From positions 1,302,001 through 1,366,000 of the forward strand of contig JALRME010000007.1 in NCBI GenBank assembly GCA_026120035.1: 64,000 bases of DNA, written 5' to 3'. The DNA comes from Coleophoma eucalyptorum (lineage: Eukaryota > Ascomycota > Leotiomycetes > Helotiales > Dermateaceae). Below, one piece after another: positions 55,209 to 64,000 of the stretch (position 1 is its first letter; each line of letters opens with the position of its first letter). The translations under genes were made by a program, and so were the position numbers. The notes under the pieces are model-generated. The model did not search any database. It was not told the origin of the DNA and saw only the letters and a program-made list of their open reading frames with translations.

Positions 55209-57751
55209 CACAGGCACAGGCAAGGAAGGGGAAGGCAAACAGAGGAAGGGAATTGGGCTCTGCCCAGGCTTAGCGTAGCATGGCAAAGCATAGCAGAGTA
55301 ACCACAGCATCTGATCGACACCCAGCTCTCTCTACCTGTCCCCCTCCCCGTTCTCCAGAACCAAATGGAACGGAAAAAAAACACGCAAACCGGGTCGAAG
55401 GGATCCCCCTCTGTTGCAAACATGGCTGGCTGGCTGGCTGCCGCTGACTCAAGGGACGATGGCAACCCAAGACCATGGGCTGGCTTGTGTGGCCATGGGT
55501 TATGGATCACCAACATGCCCGGCCCATGAACCGTGGAGTTGGATTTTAATGAGGCGAGAGGGTGAGAGAGCGCGTGCGATATAGCTTATGGGGCACGTCG
55601 GGGGCAGCGTCGGCCCTGTGTCACCGTACCCGAGGGTGCATCCTGGGGGTTGCGTGAAACAGATTGGGTAATGGCCGGGGAGGGCGCCAGGGGCGCTGGA
55701 CGGGGAAGGCTTGGCTTGGGGACAGAGTGGGAGATGGGAGGGTAGAAGGTTTATGTGCTTTTGCGTTTGGGGTTGTTGTTGTGTTGTTGTTTTTTGCGTT
55801 TGGGGTTGTTGCGGTGTTGGAGGTGGTTGTTGCGTGAGACGCGGTTGGGGGGTTGCTTTATATGTGCGCTTGGATGGTTGTTAGATGGGATTTCACCTGA
55901 TAGCGAGAGGGAGATAGAGAGATAGATAGAGCCCTCGAGGGGAATTCTTTTACGCATTGGGACTTCTGGCATCTTCAGGGGCGATTATTCTCGGTTTTGT
56001 AGCAGTGCATGATAAGCACCATGATAAGGATTGAACCGATATGGATATCTGGTGAGATTGGGGGTTGGAGATAGGATGGCATGGGATGAGGGACCGTTTT
56101 GCTGTTAAGTGCCCATCTATTTCTCCCAGCAGGCGAGACGAGCATGGCATGGCATGGCATGGAAAGGGAAATCCTGTGGGGAATGCTACAAATGGATAAG
56201 GCCCCTCCGGTCGAGGCGGTTGAGGCTGAGTAGCGCATATGCGGATACTTACAGCTTGGCTCTTATCACTTATGACATTCCTCCCCTCAAAAGCAAAAGC
56301 TTCACGGCTTGAATACAAAGATACCATTCGATCCCTTCATCCTTCAAACTCGGGCCGGAAGTATAAAGAAATGTGCAAGTGCAGTAGCAGTAACCATGCC
56401 ATCCGACGTCCGGCAGAAAGGATCCACTTCGTGAGAATCCAGAAGCATTAGAAGCAGTCTAGAACAGCAATGTTGGACGTGTCTTGTTTCGAAACATGTT
56501 AAGCTTCATCTGATCTCCTGGTCGTCAGACGGTGCCTCGTGGAATTCATGCCATGAGCCGGCCGGGTGGGCAATGGTGCGGCTAGGGACGTAAACCCGCG
56601 GCCGAGCGCTGGGCTGGCTGGTGAGATGTACAGAGGACGATGGTCGAGACTTTGTAGAGTAGAGGATTCAGTCGATGTTGTTATGATGCGAGACTTTGGT
56701 TTTCTTGGCTAGTCAGACCACGCTGTGTACCAGTTACGTCGGACGAGGCGAGCGGGAGGTGGGTGAGAACTGGAATCTACCCTGTTGGCGTTTGACAACA
56801 CATTAGCCACACGTGCAAGTTGCCAGGCCGTTGCACCTTCAGATTGTGCCAGAGGGGGCTGCATTGAATGGCATTTCATTGGACGATGCTGGGGATACGT
56901 TGCCCATGTTTTCCTTGAAGAATACTCTGTATAGTATACCGCAAGACCGACACAAAGCGGTGGTGTCTCTGCCCCTCGAGCCGCAGGGCCATCAACGCAT
57001 CGATATCGTGATGTCAAGGGTGCGGATGAGGTAAGCCAGTCCGTCCAGCAGAGCAAGCGACCCAGGCAAACCAAGCAAACTCGACCAACAGACTCCTTTT
57101 CCTATCACGACTGACTACCGCTGACCGATCGGCACTGCACTCCAAGAAATGCGCAGGGTCCTGGCAGCGACGGGAACTGGTGCACGATGCAGGCGATTCA
57201 TGTTAACCAGTTTGGGGCAAAATGTCCTGGTTCTGTCGTTATCGTAAGCGACACGATCGATTGCGCCTTTTCGTCGACGCTGCGACGCATCGACCTGGCG
57301 ACTGCCCTCCTTACTCGTTAGTCTCTCATTTAACCTTCTCTCTTGAGTGGGAGTGGTTCGGACACCCATCTGGAAACCTCATACCAATCCATTAGTCGAC
57401 ACGGCTACAGTAGACGTTACTAACTCCTCAGCCTCGTCTGTTATCTCTGTCCCCTATCCCGATACAGCGCCGAAGAATCACCATGATACACGGCCACCAC
57501 CCAAACCCAACCCCGCCTCTGTACCGACTGCAATACCCCTCCAATGACGGCATCCCACCTCGTCGCTTCTACCCATTCGGCCTACTCGTCGACCAGACGG
57601 GACCAGCCAGAGTATACCTTCGTCCTGCTTACACACACTTTACTCCCGATGCAGTAATTCAGTCCAGGCACGATAGCGACATGAGGCTGAGGGAAGGCTG
57701 ACAGTGGGGTAAAGACAGCTGCTTTGAGCTTCTGATGGACGAAGATGCACT

Positions 57752-57759
57752 TATAAAAG
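57752..57759 (+). promoter_or_regulatory. TATA box of the cupin gene
   Basis: TATAAAAG lies about 260 nt upstream of the ATG and is followed by a long CT-rich leader (about 57790-58010), an arrangement typical of highly expressed fungal genes. Confidence 0.5.
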
Positions 57760-58016
57760 AGAATATTTCCTGCCAGCTGCAGGTCTTGTCTATCATCCTC
57801 TTCTTGTACCTGACCAACTCACTCACCGTTACTTCCCTCGTCTTTCCAGCCGTTCAATTGGACCTTTTTGAAGTCGTAGATAACAAGTCTTCCCACCTGG
57901 TGTGTATACATATCCCCGTACCTCCCCGTCTTCACCTCCAGCTTCCTCATACCATTTCCCATTACATCTCCATCTCTCAATCTCACCAATACCCCCAAGC
58001 CAATCCATCACTAACC

Positions 58017-58555
58017 ATGGGAAACCTCCTCAGCAAAGCTACCTCCAGCAAATCCACCGCAGAAAAGATGTCGGCCCCATTAGCATTCACCCACCACAAG
58101 CAAGCTCAGACCGAGTTCAAGCCACCTTTGATCGCCAACGAGAATGCTTTCCTCGGTGATGTCGCCGTCTCCACCGATGCCACGGCTCCCATCTCCGCCG
58201 GTTTCTACCGTCTCGAGAAGGGAACCCCACTGGTCTACGAGTACACCTACCACGAGATGAAGATCATTGTCGATGGCGAGTTTGAGATTAGCGACGAGAC
58301 CGGACAGAAGGTCCACGCTACCAAGGGTGATGTCTTCTACTGTAAGTGACCACACCGCCCCACCTCGCGGTCCTGTCATTGACTTGCATAATTAGTCCCT
58401 AAGGGATCCAAGATTACCTTCACCACCCCAACTTTCGGACTTGGTTTCTTTGTCGGACAACGAAAGGTACGCTTCCCCATTTTCCCAGCCCAATCCATCC
58501 CACTCTCCAATACCCGAGACTAACCAAGCTGCAAAAATAGGAGGGAGCTGCCTAA
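58017..58555 (+). CDS. Small cupin, EutQ/ethanolamine-utilisation-like protein
   Basis: Exons are 58017-58341, 58396-58466 and 58541-58555, giving 136 aa. The cupin barrel spans about residues 57-130 (GFYRLEKGTPLVYEYTYHEMKIIVDGEFEISD, then GDVFYFPKGSKITFTTP). Similar one-domain proteins are widespread in fungi and usually annotated as EutQ-like; their substrate is unknown. The His and Glu of YTYHEMK could bind a metal, but the full metal set is not obvious. The first ATG (context aaccATGG) gives MGNLLSKATSS, an N-myristoylation pattern (Gly2, Ser6). A second in-frame ATG at codon 18 (MSAPLAFTHH) is where most family members would begin. Codon use is strongly C-biased at third positions, which suggests high expression. 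The last coding exon is only 15 nt. Confidence 0.85.
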
Positions 58556-60766
58556 GCGAATCATCTCACTTGTTTCGAAATGAAATCTGCAGTATTCTCA
58601 GGAGGGACGGAAGGGTACGGTTCGGGCTAGCAGGCAAAGCGGTTTTTGGCTGGCTGTTCAAGCGCCTCTTTTTGTGTAACTCCGTACATATTCCCACTAC
58701 CAAAAAAAGATAAAATATAACGACGCTTTATGATGAATTCATCTGGTCTCTGAAACTTAGGTGAGAATGAACCGGGCTTGTGGGAGTTGCTGACACTGTG
58801 CGCGCGTGGTCGATGACTGTGCCTGTGCGTGTGTGCGCGCGCGTGTGCTGAAGTTTAACTGGGTTTTGGGGGGGAAGTATATATATGTATTGAGGTAGAG
58901 GTAGTCGGTTGATTGGTCCCTTGGCAGCTTTGCTTACGTTGGCTTACCTATCTAGAGTGGCTTGGTTGGGGGAGGGTGTCTGCGAGTTCTGCTGAAGTTT
59001 GAATGTCATGCAAGGGCATCATCAGGCTGCGACTCGAAGATAGAGAGGGCAATATCAAAGAGGCACAGGGGACATCGAAGTGTGTACGTACAAGCTCACC
59101 ACCAAAAGAGCTTCCACCCGTCTACCTATTTCTCTAATATCCTAGTATGCTTCCTCAGCTGCATCGGCAAATACCCAGGTCTTAACAGTGCGATGAGTCT
59201 TGCTCTCTTTCCCCGGTCTGTATTTGAGTCTGAGGGTTCGAGATCTAGAGGATGCTGAGTTTGTAGACACGGGGTGGCCTCGGCGTCCTTGTCTTGTCTC
59301 GCTCGCCTAAATCATCCCTCGCGCTCGCTATATACCTATTCCAACCACCTCCATCGACCTTCAAGTTCTAGCGTACTTTTTGAATTTTGAACAAGGCAAT
59401 GGGGCGGAAGGGTTGCATGTATACATTAATTTAATAATGCGCACAGTGTTGAGGGTTCAGATTAGATGTACAATCTGGGCCATCGCGCGTTGGGGGAGGG
59501 CGACCATTGGAGGGCGTTGGAAGGCGGAGACGATTAAGACAGATATTTGTGTGGGGGGCTTTGACCATGGCGGGAAGTGAATCGACAATATCAATCCGGG
59601 GACGGATGTGAAATCCGCTGTGATCAGCCATGGGATTTGAGGAGGCTCACAATGGCAGCTTGGTTGCGCATATGTGGCCCGCCCTCGGTAAGTATTTAAG
59701 ATGCTCATGACTTGGTTCGCCAGGTGAGCAGTCACATTATTGGAAATCTGTCATTTATACTTGATATCAAACAAGCTCGCCTGACGTGGCGGGCTTGGTG
59801 AATCCCTATGTGGTTGAGGTGGCTTTCTTGTTTGATGAAGGAGCACGAGCTAGAATTGCTACCTTTCAGTTAGTATTTATATGCTTGCAACAGAAGATGG
59901 TCTCAGGGGTTCGCGCTTTGGGTGACATTCTCATCAACCGATACTGGTGTCACTACATTCATGAATACAAAGCGAGAGACAATGGGGCTCTCGGCCTCTC
60001 CTGTGTGGAATTTCCTTGAAGCCAGGGCTGCCAGTGTCTTAAGTGGACAACAAACAAAATCAGCCATGTCTCTCTTTCACATATTTAACACTGCTGTTGT
60101 GTGACTGCGGCAGAACTTGCTTGCTGCCGTCTCAATATACTGTTTCAATTCGCGGACCTGGATAGGTTGCATTCCAAAGGGAGGGGCTGTGGAACCGCCA
60201 GATATCGCACAGCAGCGCTTGTGCATCCATCTGGTTTAAACGAGCTACTTAATAAGATTGACCTGCAGGATCATTTTGGACGGTGTACGTTTTAAATTGG
60301 GCCTTAAATATAGAGAGGTAGGATGGTGCTAGAAAGCAAGATTCCATGAACTCATCCAACCAATGTAGATTGAATGGGATCACGCACCATGAATGCATTC
60401 AAGGATTTGAGAACTGACCCTAGGTACATATCAGCCGAATCGTAACGACCGGTTGAAGTTTTGTCTCGGTGTAGCTTGATTCCCAGCATGCCAATGTAAG
60501 CCAAGAAAGGCCCTGGGTAATTCAAATCCAGAAGGACATCTATGGCGCCTTCCTGACGGTAGCTGGCATAGCCAAGGCAATGGCGGAAATGGGGCTCAAC
60601 ACAATGCCTTGGTGTTCCAGTGGTGTCCCACTGAACTCCCAGCAAGTCTCCCTTCCCCCGGCACCCATTGAGTAGAAAGTTCTCGTCATTCTTACAGCCA
60701 GAAACTCCATATCGGTTTCCTTAGTGGCCAGCTTTTTACCTGTTGACTGTCTGTGAACGCTGCGTG
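58556..60766. other. Intergenic region, no convincing gene
   Basis: Between two plus-strand genes. It contains GT/GC-rich simple sequence near 58800-58850. A 97-codon minus-strand open frame at 60352-60645 looks slightly protein-like but has no motif I know. No RNA gene was recognised. Confidence 0.4.
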
Positions 60767-62372
60767 ATGGAGGAAACATGTCAACCTTTCTTTAGCAAGG
60801 CCACAGTTTCTGGCTTGAGAACTCCTGGTACTACAGCTCGAGGTCTTGGTGTTTGCCTGATTCTATCGACCTTCCTGGCGTTGATAGTCTTCGCTATTCA
60901 GTTCCACGAGAACCTTGACTTGGGAACATGGCGCCTTGACTCTTTAGACCACGGTGATCTTGCAATTCCTAGCACCAAAGAGAATATCCGACTGCTCATC
61001 CCTAGCTATGTATGCTCTTAACACGAATCCATAAACAGAGGTCAAAGTGCTGATCATTCAAACAGGATGGTCACATAGATGAGCTTTTCCACTTCATGAA
61101 ATCACTGGCCTGTCTCTGCACAGATATTGATGAGATCCCCATATCTGTAGTCCTCTCCAGCCAGGCCGAAGTGGAGCTTTTCCGTAAACATCTTCAGTCC
61201 CAGACACCATGCGGCCCCAAGTTTCTCAACTACAACACTTCTCACGTCGCCAACAACACCCAGCCAAAGCTCCTCAGCCTTGAAAATTTGTACGATATTC
61301 TTCCAGCACCCTTGTCAAATATAACCGGTCTAAACCACACCACTCGCGACACGGTGGACTTGCTGCGGCAACATGGCAAGTTTATGTATCAGTCGATCAA
61401 GAAATTTGCTGCCGCAGCCTACCATGATTATGATTACGCGCTGTGGTTGGATTCAGAGGGTTTTGCCATCCGCCCTTTTAGCATGCGCGATGTCATCGCA
61501 ACGTACTACCGCAGCCCAGTCATTTGGAAATCGGCCATGAGCGATGACCGACAGACGGGGTTTATGCGGAGCATCATGGACGCTTCAGCGAGTATGCTGG
61601 GGAGGAAGATGGAGGAAATCGGCAGACGATACTGGAATGTTGAAAGGTCAGTCTAACTTTTTTTTTAGAGATTATGTTGAGGTTTGGCTTTGGCCGTGCT
61701 CAAGGGGACAACGTACTACTGTGGAAATTTGAAATGCTGATATTATCCCCAGTTTCGTATGGCCCATTGAAAAGGCCATCATCAACGACCTTCTTGCGCT
61801 CCGCCTAGTCTCGGCACCTCATCAGAGCTTCTGGGATCGACTACTCAAATCATCGGGTTTGGCGTTTGAGATATGTGTCTACAATCTATTCATACATATA
61901 AAGAAGGATGATACAGTTGGGAATCCCGTTTATGAAAAATATCGCATTTTACAAGTGGAAAGAGAAATGGAGAAGTACAATTTAAGTAAGTCAACCTTGA
62001 GATTACAACATTATACAGCATAAACGAGGAATTTGGTTCATTCTCCTACTAACCGTCTCATTTCTAGCCACGGCACTCGAGCAAGTCTCTCATATGCCGG
62101 GAACAGGCATTCTGGAGCGCTTCTATCTACTCCTCCGCGAACCTGGTGCGTTCTCTGATGTAGTCGACTTCAGCACATCGAATCATCTTTACTTCCAGCG
62201 GATGGATGACAAAAAATTCACCGACAAAAAAACCATTCTGAAATTCTTGAGAGATGCGTCTATTGCCATGATCCTCAGTAGCAATCCTGGCATCGATGAC
62301 TGGATTGCGGAAGCTCAATTAGATATGTCTGTTGGTGGCTGGAAGTGGGTCAATACAACAACGTCTGGCTAG
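60767..62372 (+). CDS. Type II membrane protein, glycosyltransferase-like
   Basis: Exons are 60767-61009, 61066-61646, 61753-61985 and 62068-62372, giving 453 aa with all phases consistent. A short cytosolic N-terminus is followed by one transmembrane helix (about 26-44, LGVCLILSTFLALIVFAIQF) and a lumenal domain, the plan of a Golgi glycosyltransferase. RLLIPSYDGHIDELFHFMKSL and ISVVLSSQAEVELF give a Rossmann-like start. YDYALWLDSEGFAIRPFSM (about 203-221) holds an Asp-Ser-Glu in the position where DXD-type nucleotide-sugar/metal motifs occur. Four N-glycosylation sequons lie between the helix and that motif (NTS, NNT, NIT, NHT). Family assignment to a CAZy class is not possible by eye. The first ATG is chosen because it directly precedes the hydrophobic helix. 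Confidence 0.72.
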
Positions 62373-63257
62373 TTCAGATTGGAGCTTGAATTAAAGTATT
62401 TATGGTATCGTGGTACTGTCATGTCATTTATCGTAATTGAGAATTATGCGGGTCTTAAAGGTATCTTGCTAGCCCAAAAAGGCGTATGGGGGGGGGGTAT
62501 TTGGCTAATAGTGGGAGCATCTCTGGGTGAGGCTAAAATTATATTCCTGAGACTGGATAAAAGAGAGGGAAAGGGCGTGTACTACCAAATAGTGTGACTG
62601 AGATAAATCCGAAGAGTAATAACAGTATCAATTTAGGAATGGCAAAGTCATCTCATTGCTTCAGGCAGGAAACTACCACAGAGACATGGACGTTTATTAC
62701 AAATAGCAACAGATGCTTTCGGTGGCGTTACCACCAAAGATAATAATTATGCTGGAGGTATGATGCAATACAATGATCCATTCAGAAAAACGAAGGTCGT
62801 CCGTCCCAGGGCAACTACATCTCCTATCCCCGAAGGCGGGTTTTCTTTCGGTCGCTTACGTTGCAGCGCCGGCAGGCGACAGTGGCCGCTGATTGGTCAA
62901 TTCCAGTACAGGATTAATAACGCATTGTTGGAGTTGCGGAGAAGAATCAGGTTTCCACCACCTGTTGCAAGTGTCAACTAATCAACCCTTCACCTTGCTT
63001 TTACCAAACTTACGAGTAATGGAAATGGCTGATTTGAGAGAACTCGAACAGTCAGCCGTCTGCTGCGGCGGCGGATGAACTGGTGATCCTGTTTGACTCA
63101 TTCCTTGGGCGAATGGGTCTGTCTATAAATGCAGACGTCCGGGCTTGCTGCTGGGATAAATCCATCAACTGCTCAACCTCACTCAGAACCCATTCCAATC
63201 CACCGAGACATCGATCATAATCTCAATCACAATCACAAAGATAAAGAACGCCCCACC
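62373..63257. other. Intergenic region, promoter of the PEP mutase-like gene
   Basis: Contains the end of the glycosyltransferase-like gene and a promoter with a TATA-like element at 63124-63130. A CT/CA-rich leader precedes the start codon at 63258. No other gene was recognised. Confidence 0.5.
63124..63130 (+). promoter_or_regulatory. TATA box of the PEP mutase-like gene
   Basis: TATAAAT lies 134 nt upstream of the ATG, followed by an A/C-rich leader (caatcacaatcacaaag) and a CACCATGG start context. Confidence 0.55.
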
Positions 63258-64000
63258 ATGGCATCCCAAAACACCCTCGCAGCCACCCTCCGCCAGCTTC
63301 ACATCCCCGGCCAGCCCATCCTCCTAACCAACGTCTACGACGCCGTGACAGCACGCGCCGTCGCCGACCTAGCCGGAACCAAAGCCCTCGCCACCGCCAG
63401 CTACGCCGTTGCCCAAGCGGCCGGTCTCGCTGACGAGGAGTTGACCTTCGAAGCCAACCTCGCCGGCGTGCGAAGCGTCGCCAGGGTCGCTAAGGAACAC
63501 AACCTCCCCCTCACTGCCGACTGGCAAGACGGGTACGGCGACCGGCTCGAGGAGGGCATTGAGAAGCTCCTCGAGCTCGGCGTCGTGGGCATCAACCTCG
63601 AGGACTGCGACAAGGACACGCAGAAGCTGATACCCATTGAGCAAGCAGCGGAGCGCGTGAGGCGCGTGCTCGCGACGGCAGCGAAGCACGGCGTGCCAGA
63701 TTTCGTAGTCAACGCCCGGAGTGATGCCTTGATTGTGAATGAAGGCATTGACGAGGCTATCCGGCGTGGGAAAGCCTATCTGGCGGCTGGTGCTACGACG
63801 ACTTTCATCTGGGGCGGAGGGAAGCGTGGCGGGATCAGTAGCGACGAGGTCCGGCAGCTGGTGCAGGCGTTCGAGGGGAGGCTGAACGTTTCCATGAAGC
63901 TGGCACCGGGGAACTTGAGTGCAAAACAGCTGCAGGAGATGGGCGTTGCGAGGATTAGTATTGGTCCTGCGTTGCAGTTTGTTGGTGCTAAAGCCTTTGC
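63258..64000 (+). CDS. PEP mutase/isocitrate lyase superfamily enzyme (partial, runs off the window)
   Basis: The reading frame is open from the ATG (context caccATGG) to the window edge, 247 codons without an intron. Features of the PEP mutase-like branch are ILLTNVYDAVTARAVADLAG, a Mg-binding LTADWQDGYGD, VVGINLEDCD, FVVNARSDAL and a C-terminal LNVSMKLAPG..LSAKQLQEMGVARISIGP. The KKCGH signature of true isocitrate lyases is absent. Members include PEP phosphonomutase, oxaloacetate hydrolase, methylisocitrate lyase and carboxyvinyl-carboxyphosphonate mutase-like proteins. This one falls with the small, uncharacterised PF13714-type group, so it probably cleaves or rearranges a C-C or C-P bond of an alpha-keto or alpha-hydroxy acid. 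The substrate is unknown. About 10-30 residues should be missing at the C-terminus. Confidence 0.85.
   Translation, partial: MASQNTLAATLRQLHIPGQPILLTNVYDAVTARAVADLAGTKALATASYAVAQAAGLADEELTFEANLAGVRSVARVAKEHNLPLTADWQDGYGDRLEEGIEKLLELGVVGINLEDCDKDTQKLIPIEQAAERVRRVLATAAKHGVPDFVVNARSDALIVNEGIDEAIRRGKAYLAAGATTTFIWGGGKRGGISSDEVRQLVQAFEGRLNVSMKLAPGNLSAKQLQEMGVARISIGPALQFVGAKAF

Larger units (their letters stand above)
53946..58016. other. Intergenic region rich in simple repeats, no convincing gene
   Basis: This 4 kb holds the promoters of the 169-aa ORF (-) and the cupin gene (+). Simple repeats include (CA)16 at 55175-55206 followed by GGCACA units, GGCT units near 55423-55440, two copies of ttttgcgtttggggttgttg (near 55758 and 55791), and four ATGGC units near 56142-56162. 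Open frames crossing these repeats look spurious. Confidence 0.45.

Noticed and set aside
55121..55516. 131-codon minus-strand frame
   Set aside because: Runs through the (CA)16 microsatellite and GGCT repeats (Cys-Val runs); a repeat artefact.
57735..58349. Longer N-terminus for the cupin (start at 57735)
   Set aside because: The added 94 residues translate a CT-rich leader next to the TATA box. The ATG at 58017 has a good context and fits the family.
60352..60645. 97-codon minus-strand frame before the glycosyltransferase-like gene
   Set aside because: Somewhat protein-like but without motif, homologue or splice partners that I can identify; not annotated.

Overview
This window looks like nuclear DNA of a filamentous ascomycete (Pezizomycotina). 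The genes are mostly interrupted by short introns of about 45-110 nt with GT..AG ends and CTNAC-like branch sites. Protein types are typical of this group: Zn2Cys6 regulators, a fungal rhodopsin-domain 7TM protein, secreted GH27, GH5 and GH28 enzymes, and an S/T-rich cell-wall sensor-like protein. A plant-associated or saprotrophic lifestyle, perhaps a Leotiomycete, is my inference from gene content only. I saw no rRNA, tRNA or CRISPR array and no intact transposase or reverse transcriptase. All intron boundaries were placed by eye, using reading frame, splice consensus and family motifs.

Layout. 0.6-1.5 kb (-): S/T-rich single-pass membrane protein. 5.2-13.4 kb: three secreted carbohydrate-active enzymes, an alpha-galactosidase (GH27, +), a GH5 endoglucanase-type enzyme with an X2-like module (+) and an endopolygalacturonase (GH28, -). 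16.4-19.7 kb: two convergent seven-TM proteins, one of the fungal rhodopsin-domain family and one I do not recognise. 21.4-23.3 kb (-): a Zn2Cys6 regulator whose zinc cluster is split by an unusually long 529-nt intron; that intron holds a complete 48-codon ORF for a one-TM microprotein with its own promoter-like context. 25.0-30.8 kb: a divergent pair, an AtuA-like (DUF1446) protein and a family III CoA-transferase, plausibly one catabolic route.

30.9-39.2 kb looks like an accessory segment. A roughly 2.13-kb tandem duplication carries two copies of a small, unrecognised, probably tail-anchored protein. It also holds two separate inverted repeats, and is followed by an intronless 1284-aa orphan-like protein.

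40.1-44.0 kb (-): a very large, disordered, Ser/Arg-rich protein with an N-myristoylation motif. 44.0-50.8 kb: nearly 7 kb without a convincing gene, upstream of a PRO1/NosA-type Zn2Cys6 developmental regulator (50.8-53.5 kb, +). The 3' end of that gene overlaps an antisense ORF of 169 codons. 58.0-58.6 kb (+): a small EutQ-type cupin. 60.8-62.4 kb (+): a type II membrane, glycosyltransferase-like protein. 63.3 kb to the end (+): a partial PEP mutase/isocitrate lyase superfamily enzyme.

The strongest candidates for something undescribed are the intron-nested microprotein and the duplicated tail-anchored protein family beside the 1284-aa protein.
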